Below, piece by piece: positions 23,806 through 32,486 of a stretch of 53,725 bases of DNA. The stretch lies in the NCBI GenBank assembly GCA_004558145.1, contig SFDQ01000012.1, positions 1 through 53,725 of the forward strand. The letters are read 5' to 3'. This DNA is from Oscillospiraceae bacterium. Lineage in GTDB: Bacteria; Bacillota_A; Clostridia; Oscillospirales; Ruminococcaceae. The position numbers and the translations under genes were made by a program. The first letter of the stretch is position 1; each line of letters starts with the position of its first letter. Below the pieces are notes generated by a model. It saw nothing but the letters and a program-made list of their open reading frames with translations, ran no database searches and had not been told where the DNA came from.

Positions 23806-24846
23806 ATGAATGAGATCGTATCGCTGAAAAACATTGTTGTCGACTTTGACGGCGAGCCGGTGCTGACCGGCCTGTCGCTGGACATCCACGACAAGGAGTT
23901 TGTGACCTTCCTGGGGCCCTCGGGCTGCGGCAAGACCACCACGCTCCGGGTCATTGGTGGATTCGTTCAGCCGAAGTCGGGCAATGTTTTTTTTAATGGC
24001 AAGGACATCACCGGCCTGCCGCCCTACAAGCGTCAGGTGAACACGGTGTTCCAGAAGTATGCCCTGTTCCCGCACCTGAACGTGTTCGAGAACGTGGCCT
24101 TCGGTCTGCGCCTGCAGAAGCTGCCGGAGAAGGAGATCCGCAGCCGCGTGCTGGAGATGCTGGAAGTGGTGGGCCTCAAGGGCTTCGAGCGCCGCCACAC
24201 CGACCGGCTTTCCGGCGGCCAGCAGCAGCGCGTGGCCATTGCCCGCGGCCTTGTGAACCACCCGAAGGTCCTGCTGCTGGACGAGCCTCTGGGCGCTTTG
24301 GACCTGAAACTGCGCAAGGAGATGCAGCTGGAGCTGAAACGCCTGCAGCAGGCCATGGACATCACCTTCATCTACGTCACCCACGACCAGGAGGAAGCTC
24401 TGACCATGAGCGACACCGTGGTGGTGATGAACGACGGCGACATCCAGCAGATCGGCAGCCCGGAGGACATCTACAACGAGCCTCAGAATGCCTTCGTGGC
24501 CGACTTCATCGGCGAGAGCAACATCCTGGACGGCATCATGCTGCGGGACTTCCAGGTGGAGTTTGCCGGCAGCCAGTTCACCTGCGTGGACAAGGGCTTC
24601 GAGCGCAACCAGCCGGTGCAGGTGGTGGTGCGCCCCGAGGACGTGCAGGTGGTGCCCGCCATCCAGGGCCAGCTCACCGGCATCGTGAAGGACGTCATCT
24701 TCAAGGGGGTGCACTTCGAGATGCACGTGGAGCAGGCCGGCTACGAGTGGATCATCCACTCCACCCAGGCCAGCGCCCCCGGTGAACTGATCGGCATGCG
24801 CATCGGGCCGGATGAGATCCACATCATGGCCCGCATGGAGGAATGA
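23806..24846 (+). CDS. potA: Spermidine/putrescine ABC transporter ATPase
   Basis: This 346-residue ATPase powers polyamine uptake. Walker A is GPSGCGKTT (about 37-45), the signature LSGGQQQRVAIARGL, Walker B VLLLDEPLGALD, with the H-switch in VTHDQEEAL. The last 110 residues form the TOBE-type regulatory domain seen in PotA. It is the first of four genes in the order potA-B-C-D, three bases from potB. Confidence 0.95.
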   Translation: MNEIVSLKNIVVDFDGEPVLTGLSLDIHDKEFVTFLGPSGCGKTTTLRVIGGFVQPKSGNVFFNGKDITGLPPYKRQVNTVFQKYALFPHLNVFENVAFGLRLQKLPEKEIRSRVLEMLEVVGLKGFERRHTDRLSGGQQQRVAIARGLVNHPKVLLLDEPLGALDLKLRKEMQLELKRLQQAMDITFIYVTHDQEEALTMSDTVVVMNDGDIQQIGSPEDIYNEPQNAFVADFIGESNILDGIMLRDFQVEFAGSQFTCVDKGFERNQPVQVVVRPEDVQVVPAIQGQLTGIVKDVIFKGVHFEMHVEQAGYEWIIHSTQASAPGELIGMRIGPDEIHIMARMEE

Positions 24847-24849
24847 GCC

Positions 24850-25665
24850 ATGCTGAAAAATAAGAGCCTCGCCTTTCCGTACCTCATCTGGATGACTGTG
24901 TTCATCGCCGTGCCGCTTTTGATCGTGGTGTACTTTGCTTTCACCACCAAAAGCGGCGCCTTTACGCTGGAGAACATCACCGCCCTGGGCGACTACACCA
25001 CCGTGTTCGTGCGCAGCCTTCTTTTGGCCGCCATTGCCACGGTGATCTGCCTTGTGCTGGCTTTCCCGGTGGGCTACTGGCTCAGCCGGCTGCCCGTTTC
25101 CAGCCAGCGGATGATGCAGATGCTGGTCATCCTGCCCATGTGGATGAACTTCCTTCTGCGCACCTACGCCTGGATGAGCCTTCTGGAAAACAACGGCCTC
25201 ATCAACCGCTTTCTGGGCCTGTTCGGCATCGGGCCCTTTGAGATGATCAACACCCAGGGCGCGGTGGTCCTGGGCATGGTCTACAACTATCTGCCCTATA
25301 TGATCCTGCCGCTCTACACCGCCATGGTGAAGATCGACAACAGCATCATCGAGGCCGCCCAGGACCTGGGCGCCGACATCTTCCGGGTGCTGGGCCGGGT
25401 GCTCATCCCCCTGGCCATGCCCGGCATCGCCACCGGCATCACCATGGTGTTCGTGCCCAGCGTTTCCACCTTCATCATCAGCCGCATGCTGGGCGGCGGC
25501 GACACCATGCTGGTGGGCGATCTGATCGAGCTGCAGTTCCTGGGCAACAGCTACAACTACAACCTGGGCAGCGCCATGAGTCTGGTGCTGATGGTCATCG
25601 TGCTTTTGTGCATGAGCCTGACCAACACCAGCGGCAACAAAGACGGTGTGGAGGGGGTCATGTAA
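24850..25665 (+). CDS. potB: Spermidine/putrescine ABC transporter permease PotB
   Basis: This 271-residue inner membrane permease has six hydrophobic segments. The EAA loop that contacts PotA is visible as EAAQDLGADIFRVLGRVLIP (about 173-192). It ends in TAA directly followed by the potC ATG, so the two permease subunits are translated together. Confidence 0.95.
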   Translation: MLKNKSLAFPYLIWMTVFIAVPLLIVVYFAFTTKSGAFTLENITALGDYTTVFVRSLLLAAIATVICLVLAFPVGYWLSRLPVSSQRMMQMLVILPMWMNFLLRTYAWMSLLENNGLINRFLGLFGIGPFEMINTQGAVVLGMVYNYLPYMILPLYTAMVKIDNSIIEAAQDLGADIFRVLGRVLIPLAMPGIATGITMVFVPSVSTFIISRMLGGGDTMLVGDLIELQFLGNSYNYNLGSAMSLVLMVIVLLCMSLTNTSGNKDGVEGVM

Positions 25666-26502
25666 ATGAAACAGTCTCATCTTCGCGCGTTACAGCGGGT
25701 GTACCTCGTGCTGCTGTTCTCCTTCATGTATGTGCCCATCGCCGTGATGGCGGTGTTCAGCTTCAACGAGAGCAAGAGCCGCACCATCTTCACCGGCTTC
25801 ACCTTCAAGTGGTACAAGAGCCTGTTCCACAATGAGATGATCCTGAGCGCCCTGGGCCTGAGCCTTGTGGTGGCCCTCATCGCCGCGGTGGTCGCCACCG
25901 TGGTGGGCACCGCCGCGGCCATCGGCATCAACGCCATGGGCAAGCGCAGCCAGGCGGTCATCAACAACATCAGCTACATGCCCGTGGTCAACCCCGAGAT
26001 CATCACCGGCGTTTCGCTGATGCTGCTGTTCGTGGTGGTCAAGGACGGCATCGCCTGGGCCAACCAGAACCTGGGCTGGACCCTGCCGGAAAACATCTTC
26101 GGCCTGCCCACCCTGCTCATCGCCCACATCTCCTTCTGCCTGCCTTATGTCATCTTCAACGTCTCGCCCAAGCTGCGGCAGCTGGACGTGCGGGTCTATG
26201 AGGCGGCGCTGGACCTGGGCTGCAACCCCAAGCAGGCATTCTTCAAGGTGGTGCTGCCGGAGCTGGCTCCGGCCATCCTTTCCGCCTTCCTCATCTGCCT
26301 GACCTATTCCATCGACGATTTTCTGATCTCCTACTTCACCAGCGGCACCACCCAGACGCTGCCCATCGTGATCTACAGCATGACCCGCAAGAAGGTCAGC
26401 CCGGAGATCAACGCCCTTTCCACGGTGATGTTCCTGGTGATCCTGGCCATCATCCTTGTCTACAATTATCTGGACGGACGGCGCGAAGCCCGGAAGGCCT
26501 GA
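25666..26502 (+). CDS. potC: Spermidine/putrescine ABC transporter permease PotC
   Basis: This 278-residue second permease subunit has six membrane segments and the EAA loop YEAALDLGCNPKQAFFKVVLP-like region (about 178-197; key residues E-A-A, G and P are kept). It begins immediately after potB. Eighty-seven bases separate it from potD, without a promoter I can recognise. Confidence 0.95.
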   Translation: MKQSHLRALQRVYLVLLFSFMYVPIAVMAVFSFNESKSRTIFTGFTFKWYKSLFHNEMILSALGLSLVVALIAAVVATVVGTAAAIGINAMGKRSQAVINNISYMPVVNPEIITGVSLMLLFVVVKDGIAWANQNLGWTLPENIFGLPTLLIAHISFCLPYVIFNVSPKLRQLDVRVYEAALDLGCNPKQAFFKVVLPELAPAILSAFLICLTYSIDDFLISYFTSGTTQTLPIVIYSMTRKKVSPEINALSTVMFLVILAIILVYNYLDGRREARKA

Positions 26503-26589
26503 TAATATAAAAAATGCCCGAGGGGCGGCTCTGCGGGGCCGCGGGGCAAATCATAAGTGGCCCAAAGAGGCCGCGAACGGAGGAAATCA

Positions 26590-27831
26590 ATGAAAAAACT
26601 GTTCTGCACCCTGCTCGCTGCACTGCTGTGCGCGGGCGCCATGGCCATGCCCGCTGCGGCGGCGGACGAAGAGATGATCGTGGTCAACGACGACATCCAG
26701 GTCAGCGCCGACTACGACTGGACCCGTTTTGCCGATCAGGACATCACCCTGAACGTCTACAACTGGGGCCTGTACATCTCTGACGGCAGCGACGAGAGCG
26801 TGGACGTGCTGTCCGCCTTCACCGACCTCACCGGCATCAAGGTGAACTACACCACCTACGACACCAACGAGAGCCTGTACGCCAAGCTCAAGAGCGGCGG
26901 TGCGGACTATGACGTGATCATCCCCAGCGACTACATGATCGGCAAGATGATCAACGAGGGCATGCTGGAGAAGCTGAACTTCGACAACATCCCCAACATG
27001 GCCAAGATCGGCGAGCAGTACAAGGGCCTGGACTACGACCCGAACGACGAGTACAGCGTGCCTTACACCTGGGGCGTTGTGGGCCTTGTCTACAACAAGA
27101 CCATGGTGGACGAAGCGCCCACCAGCTGGGACGTGATGTGGGATGAGAAGTACGAGAACTCCATCCTGATGTTCAACAACAGCCGCGACGCTTTCGCCAT
27201 TGCCGCCAAGCGCCTGGACATGAGCCTGAATCCCTCCACCGTGGAAGAGGTGGAGACCATCGCTGAGGAGCTGAAGGCCCAGAAGAGCCTGGTGCAGGCC
27301 TACGTGATGGACGAGATCTTCGACAAGATGGAGGGCGGCGAGGCCGCGCTGGCTCCCTACTACGCCGGCGACGCCCTGGTGATGATGGACGAGAACCCTG
27401 ACCTGGGCTTCGCCATCCCCGAGGAGGGCACCAACTACTTCGTGGATGCCATGTGCATCCCCGCCGGCAGCAAGAACAAGGAAGCCGCCGAGATGTTCAT
27501 CAACTACATGTGCGAGACCAGCGTGGGCGTGGCCAACTGCGACTACATCGGCTACTCCACCCCCATCACCGAGGTGTGGGAGCAGCTGCCCGATGACCTG
27601 AAGTACAGCGAGGTGGCCTATCCCAGCGAGGAAGTGCTGGCCAACACCGAGGTGTTCACCGTGCTGCCCGACGAGATCAACGCCGCCATGGACAAAGCCT
27701 GGAGCGACATGAAGAGCTACAGCGAGGGCGGCAGCAGCTGGCTGATCCCCGTGGGCCTTGTGGTGGCCGTGGCCGTGATCGTGCTGCTGTTCTGGAGCCG
27801 CAACCGCAAAAAGCAGCGCGAAGATTACTAA
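26590..27831 (+). CDS. potD: Spermidine/putrescine-binding protein PotD, C-terminally membrane-anchored
   Basis: This 413-residue binding protein has a type I signal peptide (cut likely after about residue 25) and a solute-binding fold beginning LNVYNWGLYIS, a typical PotD motif; YNKTMVDEAPTSWDVMWD and PDEGTNYFVDAM-like segments follow. Unusually there is no lipobox Cys (the LLC in the signal lacks a small residue before it). The protein ends in a hydrophobic helix (WLIPVGLVVAVAVIVLLFW) and a basic tail, with no LPXTG. So it appears tethered by its C-terminus. ATG at 26590 behind CGGAGG. Confidence 0.92.
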   Translation: MKKLFCTLLAALLCAGAMAMPAAAADEEMIVVNDDIQVSADYDWTRFADQDITLNVYNWGLYISDGSDESVDVLSAFTDLTGIKVNYTTYDTNESLYAKLKSGGADYDVIIPSDYMIGKMINEGMLEKLNFDNIPNMAKIGEQYKGLDYDPNDEYSVPYTWGVVGLVYNKTMVDEAPTSWDVMWDEKYENSILMFNNSRDAFAIAAKRLDMSLNPSTVEEVETIAEELKAQKSLVQAYVMDEIFDKMEGGEAALAPYYAGDALVMMDENPDLGFAIPEEGTNYFVDAMCIPAGSKNKEAAEMFINYMCETSVGVANCDYIGYSTPITEVWEQLPDDLKYSEVAYPSEEVLANTEVFTVLPDEINAAMDKAWSDMKSYSEGGSSWLIPVGLVVAVAVIVLLFWSRNRKKQREDY

Positions 27832-27852
27832 ACCCCGTTTTTGAAAAATGAG

Positions 27853-27893
27853 AAAGCGCCCCCGCGGCCGGTTTGGCCGCGGGGGCGCTTTTG
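27853..27893. terminator. Bidirectional terminator of potABCD
   Basis: AAAGCGCCCCCGCGGCC pairs with GGCCGCGGGGGCGCTTT around a five-base loop. The next 100 bases to the blaI-like gene hold nothing recognisable. Confidence 0.9.
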
Positions 27894-27992
27894 TGTGATT
27901 TGAGTGGGCGGGGAGGGGCCGCGGGTTTTGGTGCGCGCGGGCACGCCGCAGCGGGGAAAGACCCGCGCCGCCCGGCTGTGGGCCGCCGCCCG

Positions 27993-28382
27993 TCAGCGCC
28001 CGCCCTGCTTCAATTCTTCCAGATAGGCTGCCAGCTCGTCGATGTCCTCTTTGGAGAGGTCTTTCGTCTGGGCCATGGCGGCGATGAGGTTTTTGGCGCT
28101 GCCGCCGAACATCCGTTCCAGGGCCGAGCGGCTCTCCACCGGCAGATAGTCCTCCCGGGCCAGGGCGGCGGCGTAAAGATAGCCTTTGCCCTGCTTTTCG
28201 CGGCTGACGTACCCTTTTGCCTCCAGCCGCCCCAGCAGCGCCAGCAGGGTGGTGCTGGCCCAGCGCCGGCGGGCAAGGCGCTCCTCCAGCTGGGCCCGGG
28301 TGAGGGGGCCGGAGGCGGCCCACAGTTCCTTCATGATTTCCAGTTCCGCGTCGGGCAGGCGCTTTATTTCTAATTCACTCAT
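27993..28382 (-). CDS. BlaI/MecI-family repressor
   Basis: This 129-residue regulator has the BlaI layout: winged helix with LPDAELEIMKELW and WASTTLLALLGRLEAKGYV, then a C-terminal helical dimer part. In BlaI the repressor is cleaved at a site in that helix when its partner protease signals. It begins in an ATGA overlap with the upstream protease gene and is the second gene of the operon, the reverse of the order common in staphylococci. Confidence 0.93.
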   Translation of the reverse strand: MSELEIKRLPDAELEIMKELWAASGPLTRAQLEERLARRRWASTTLLALLGRLEAKGYVSREKQGKGYLYAAALAREDYLPVESRSALERMFGGSAKNLIAAMAQTKDLSKEDIDELAAYLEELKQGGR

Positions 28383-31300
28383 GGTTCATTTCCCTCCTGC
28401 GATGTGGTGTCTGCCGGGGTGCGCTTCATCCACTGCCAGCTCTCGCCGTAGTCCCGGGTGTAGAATATCACCCGGTCGGAGCTGTCGTCTCCCCAGGCGG
28501 TGAAGGCCGCGAAGCCCGGCTGGGCGTCGGCGAAGAGGTCCGGCTCGTATTCCGGCCCGCCCAGGCTCAGGGCGCTGCACACATGGCAGTTTTCCCAGGG
28601 GGCGTCGGGCAGGGTGGAGGCCGCCTCGCTCAGGTCCAGCAGCTGCCAGGTCTGGCCGCCGTTCAAGGTGCGCAGCAGGTTGAATCTGCCGTTTGTGCCG
28701 TAGTCGCCGCCGTGGGCGCACAAAAAGCCCACTCTTTCGTTCAGGAACAGGAAGGGCCGGCAGGCGGACAGGGCAAGCCCCTTGCCGGTGCCGCCCGTAA
28801 AGTCGCTGCCGTCTCCGTTGTACATCTCCTGCCAGCTTTCGCCCCCGTCGGTGGTGCGCAGCACCACAAAGTCGGCGGAACTGACAAAATGGCGGTCGTG
28901 GGCGGGGCCGTAACCCCATTCGGCGTAATAGACCAGAAAACCGGTGTTGGGGCTGACGAACTGGTAGGCGCTGGGCCTTACCCGGGCGGTGCCGTTCGCC
29001 ACGCCGTCCGCTTCCAGCGAGGCCCAATCATTCTTCTGCGCTGTCTTTTCCAGCCAGTCGGAACAGTCCAGAGTGGTGCTGGTCCAGGTCTCGCCGCCGT
29101 CCGCGGTGTTCCACAGGGTCAGGCTCTTTTGGGCTTCGCCCTCAAGACCGTACTGTGCCAGTCCGGCGTATTGCAGGTCGGGAGAGGCATAACTGAAGGG
29201 GGTCACGGGCGGAAGTTCGCCCGCCTCCTCCGGCAGCGGCACAGGACCCGCGCCGTTGCAGTAGGCCGCCGGCCAGACCTCTTCTTCCGAGGCGTAGGAT
29301 CTGATGAGGGACTCGGTGTACTGGGCGCGCATTTCGTCGTTGTAGCGGTACATCCACTGCCAGCTTTCGCCGTAGTCGCGGGTATAAAGCACCACCATGT
29401 CGCCGAGGGTGTCGCCCTTGTCGCCCCAGGCGGTGAAGGCCGCGAAGCCCGGTTCAGCGCCAGTGATCAGGTCCTCCTGGGGCAGGTGCCGGGTGGAGCA
29501 GCCCAGCGCGCCGCAGACGTGGCGGCGCTGCCAGGGCGCGCCGGGCAGGGTGTCGGCCACTTCGCCCAGGTCCAGCTGCTGCCAGGTCTGGCCGCCGTCG
29601 GTGGTGCGCAGCAGGTTGAACCGGCCTTTCTCGTTGTAGCCCTCCCCGTGGGCGCACAAGAAACCCACGTTCTCGTTCAAAAAGGCGAAGGGGGTGCTGA
29701 TGACGATGTTGAGGGGGGTGCCGTTGCCAGCGTCCCGCCCATCGCCAAAGTACATCTCCTGCCAGCTTTCGCCGCCGTCCAGAGTGCGCAGCAGCACAAA
29801 GGTGTCGCTGGTGACGGTGAAGCGCTTGTCTGTGGGGCCGGATTCATACATGCCATAGAAGGCCAGGAAGCCCACCTCCGGGCTGACGAACTGATAATGC
29901 CTGGGAATGGCCCAGGCGATGCTCTTGTTGAAGACCGATTGCTTGCGCTCGTCCCAGTGCTCCTCTTCGCCCATCCGTTCCAGCCAGGACGAGCAGTCCA
30001 GCGGGGTGGTGATCCAGTTCTCGCCGCCGTCGTCGGAGGTCCAAAGGGCCAGCTGGCCCGGGTGCTCCGCGTCCGCGTCGGGCAGGGCAAGACCCCAATA
30101 TTCCTGGTCGGGAGAGGCATAGCCGGCGATCTGATTATAACTGATGTCGTTCAGATTCGTCGGCAGCATTTCCAGGGGAAACAGGGCATTCCCTGTGGTG
30201 TAAATGCCGTTGTGGGAATAGTAGACCGAGGGCCAGACCTCGGTGCTTGTGGCAAGGTCGGACACAGGCGCGGCGGAGGCGGGCGGCGCGGAAGCGACAG
30301 GCTCTGCGGCATCTTCCGCCGGGGCGGCGCTGCAGGCCACCAGGGCACCCGCCAGGGCGGCGGCAAGGCAGAACACCGCCAGCGCCGCCGCGCCCCGCCG
30401 CTTGGGGGAGGTGTCCCACAGGCGGGCAAAGCGGACCTTCACGTCCTTCTTGGTCAGGGAAAAGCAGGTGGTCAGCGCCGGGGCGCGGCCATGACCCACC
30501 GCGTGGAGCAGCGCGTCGCAGTAGGCCGCCCGGTGCTCTGCGCCCAGCGCGGCGAGCACCGCCTCGTCGCAGGCGGTCTCCATGTCCCGCCCGGCCCGCT
30601 TTGCCAGCAGCCAGGCGGCGGGGTTATACCAGTGCAGCGCCAGCACAAGGCTGAACAGCGCCTTGCGGGCAAGGTCGTGGCGGCGCAGGTGGACCAGCTC
30701 ATGGGCCAGCAGATAGGCGCCGTCCGCTCCGGGCTGTGCGCCCTCCGGCACCAGCAGCACCGGGTGCAAAAAGCCCGCCGCCATCGCGCCGGTCACGTCG
30801 GGGCTGGCCAGCAGCCGGGGCTGCTTTGCCAGCGGCTGGCGGGCAAACGCCTCGGCCAGCGCGGCCTGCCAGCTTTCATTTGCGGGCAGGGCGCGGCGCA
30901 GCGTTCTGCGCCGCCAAAGGAGATAGCCCAGCCACTGCCAGCCGGCCACGCCCGCCGCGCCCGCCAGCCAGAGCAGGGCCAGCCAGTCCAGCGGGGCAAA
31001 GGCCGCCAGCGGCGAGTGGGAGACGGTGACGGTGGCTTCTTCGTCGAAAGAAGAGGCTGGCGGTTCCGGGAACAGGGAGTCCGTTTCGGGAGCCGCGGCC
31101 GACTGCCCGGCGCTCTGCCCCTGCCCGGACACGGCGGCCTGACCGGTGGAAAAGGCCGGGGCAGTCGAATGCTCCGTGTCGGGACCGGGAACTGTCGTCT
31201 GGGGCGCGGGCGCTTCGTCGGGCTCCGCGGCAGCCAGCAGCGCCGGGGGAGGGGTGAGGGTCACCGTTGCAGGGGCGGTTTCGGGCAGAACGGCCCGCAG

Positions 31301-31456
31301 AGGCAGCACCAGCAGCACTGCCAGCGCCAGCCACGCCCGGCAGAACCAGCGGGCGCTGTATCGCTTTTGAAGCAGCGGCGTGGCTGCCAGCAGCGCCGCC
31401 ACCGCCAGACCCAGCACAAGGCTCTGGGCAAAATAGTCCAGGAACAGGGTGCGCAT
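28379..31456 (-). CDS. BlaR1-like M56 membrane protease with two tandem Asp-box lobes
   Basis: This 1025-residue protein has N-terminal membrane helices, a Pro/Ala/Thr-rich loop (about 60-145), an M56 protease domain with the zinc motif HELVH (252-256) and a downstream E-T-A-C-D-E, then a helix near 355-375. Instead of a penicillin-binding sensor, the outside part is two similar lobes (about 400-700 and 705-1010), each with four Asp-box motifs such as DDGGENW, LDGGESW, TDGGQTW and RDYGESW. Start at 31456 behind GGAGG. It should cleave the BlaI-type partner on sensing an unknown ligand. Confidence 0.88.
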   Translation of the reverse strand: MRTLFLDYFAQSLVLGLAVAALLAATPLLQKRYSARWFCRAWLALAVLLVLPLRAVLPETAPATVTLTPPPALLAAAEPDEAPAPQTTVPGPDTEHSTAPAFSTGQAAVSGQGQSAGQSAAAPETDSLFPEPPASSFDEEATVTVSHSPLAAFAPLDWLALLWLAGAAGVAGWQWLGYLLWRRRTLRRALPANESWQAALAEAFARQPLAKQPRLLASPDVTGAMAAGFLHPVLLVPEGAQPGADGAYLLAHELVHLRRHDLARKALFSLVLALHWYNPAAWLLAKRAGRDMETACDEAVLAALGAEHRAAYCDALLHAVGHGRAPALTTCFSLTKKDVKVRFARLWDTSPKRRGAAALAVFCLAAALAGALVACSAAPAEDAAEPVASAPPASAAPVSDLATSTEVWPSVYYSHNGIYTTGNALFPLEMLPTNLNDISYNQIAGYASPDQEYWGLALPDADAEHPGQLALWTSDDGGENWITTPLDCSSWLERMGEEEHWDERKQSVFNKSIAWAIPRHYQFVSPEVGFLAFYGMYESGPTDKRFTVTSDTFVLLRTLDGGESWQEMYFGDGRDAGNGTPLNIVISTPFAFLNENVGFLCAHGEGYNEKGRFNLLRTTDGGQTWQQLDLGEVADTLPGAPWQRRHVCGALGCSTRHLPQEDLITGAEPGFAAFTAWGDKGDTLGDMVVLYTRDYGESWQWMYRYNDEMRAQYTESLIRSYASEEEVWPAAYCNGAGPVPLPEEAGELPPVTPFSYASPDLQYAGLAQYGLEGEAQKSLTLWNTADGGETWTSTTLDCSDWLEKTAQKNDWASLEADGVANGTARVRPSAYQFVSPNTGFLVYYAEWGYGPAHDRHFVSSADFVVLRTTDGGESWQEMYNGDGSDFTGGTGKGLALSACRPFLFLNERVGFLCAHGGDYGTNGRFNLLRTLNGGQTWQLLDLSEAASTLPDAPWENCHVCSALSLGGPEYEPDLFADAQPGFAAFTAWGDDSSDRVIFYTRDYGESWQWMKRTPADTTSQEGNEP

Positions 31457-31482
31457 GAAAACACCTCCGAACATTTGACAAG

Positions 31483-31529
31483 TGTAGTAGGTCTGTCTAC
31501 ATTCTACATCCGTCAAAGGTGGAAGTCAA
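31483..31529 (-). promoter_or_regulatory. Promoter and BlaI-type operator of the M56/BlaI operon
   Basis: Minus-strand TTGACT (31524-31529) and TAGAAT (31501-31506) have a 17-base spacer. A dyad TGTAG-N9-CTACA (31483-31501) abuts the -10, and a TACTACA half site is present. TACA/TGTA dyads at the start site are the BlaI/MecI operator pattern. Confidence 0.7.
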
Positions 31530-31535
31530 CCCCGT

Positions 31536-31564
31536 TTGTTACTTTTCTGAAAATATGGTATAAT
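31536..31564 (+). promoter_or_regulatory. Promoter of the thioesterase gene
   Basis: TTGTTA (31536-31541) and TATAAT (31559-31564) have a 17-base spacer. It is divergent from the M56/BlaI operon promoter, seven bases away. Confidence 0.7.
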
Positions 31565-31639
31565 GCATTTCAAACCGCTGCAATTTGCCGCCCGGCCCTG
31601 GCCCGGGCGGTATTCGCTTGAAAAGGAGGCGTTGGCCCC

Positions 31640-32374
31640 GTGGCCGAGACCAAGTTTTATACCGAGCAGTTCCGGGTGATGGACTGCGACTGTGACATGA
31701 ACCACCGGCTGACGGCGGGGGCGTTCCTGCGTCTGGCGCAGCAGATTTCCACCGACCAGTGCGAGTCCATCGGCATGAACGACGACTTTTACCGGCAAAA
31801 CCACGCGGTGTTCCTGTTGGCAAAGCAGGCCCTGCAGGTGGACCGGGTGCCCCGGGGCGGCGAGGTGCTGACCCTTGTCACCATGCCGGAGCAGTGCAAA
31901 CGGGCGGTGTTCAAGCGCGTCACCGAAGCCCGGGACGAAAAGGGCGAACGGGTGGCCCTGCTGGACAGCCGCTGGGTGCTGGTGGACACCGACACCCGCC
32001 GCATCCTGCGCCGCCCGCCTCAGGCCTTTGAGGCATTTCACTTTGAGGACGAGGTGCCCTTCACGCTGGATGTGGCCATCCGCAAGCCCGCCGAGACGGC
32101 CCCCGCGGGCAGGGTGACCGCCACTTACAGCCGGTGCGACACCAACGGCCACATGAACAACACCCGCTATGCCGATGCTGCCGCGGACGTGCTGCCGCTG
32201 GAGGTGTTGACCCGCGGCGCGGTGAAGAGCTTGGTCATCAGCTACCACAACGAGCTGCCCGCCGGCCAGAGCGCGGAACTGGTGCTTGGCCGGGATGAGA
32301 ACGGCGGCTGGTATGTGGCGGGCCAGCGGGAGGACGGAAAGCCCTGCTTTGAGGCCGTGCTGACCGTGGAATAA
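31640..32374 (+). CDS. Acyl-ACP thioesterase
   Basis: This 244-residue double hot-dog protein should release fatty acids from acyl carrier protein. The N-terminal half begins FYTEQFRVMDCDCDMNHRLT and carries the family helix; the second half has the catalytic Asn-His-type segment RCDTNGHMNNTRYADAA. Both halves have the expected length. The start is GTG at 31640, ten bases after AGGAGG; no ATG is available in frame nearby. It is a single gene with its own promoter. Confidence 0.9.
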   Translation: MAETKFYTEQFRVMDCDCDMNHRLTAGAFLRLAQQISTDQCESIGMNDDFYRQNHAVFLLAKQALQVDRVPRGGEVLTLVTMPEQCKRAVFKRVTEARDEKGERVALLDSRWVLVDTDTRRILRRPPQAFEAFHFEDEVPFTLDVAIRKPAETAPAGRVTATYSRCDTNGHMNNTRYADAAADVLPLEVLTRGAVKSLVISYHNELPAGQSAELVLGRDENGGWYVAGQREDGKPCFEAVLTVE

Positions 32375-32451
32375 CGCCCGCGCGAAGGGGAGAGAAAAGG
32401 GCGGTCCGGTTTCAAATTGTAATTATTTTGAAATTTTTTCACCAAAGGGTG

Positions 32452-32480
32452 TTGACAAAAGGTTTCAAAAAAGTTACAAT
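32452..32480 (+). promoter_or_regulatory. Strong promoter of a non-coding unit
   Basis: Perfect TTGACA (32452-32457) and TACAAT (32475-32480) with a 17-base spacer. No coding frame follows before the terminator at 32613-32644. Confidence 0.85.
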
Positions 32481-32486
32481 GAGAGT

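Noticed and set aside
26590..26670. Lipobox in PotD signal peptide
   Set aside because: The cysteine in LLC is preceded by leucine instead of a small residue, and a conventional signal peptidase site follows; the C-terminal helix explains anchoring better.
27700..27831. Sortase anchor at the PotD C-terminus
   Set aside because: There is a hydrophobic helix and basic tail but no LPXTG-like motif before it.
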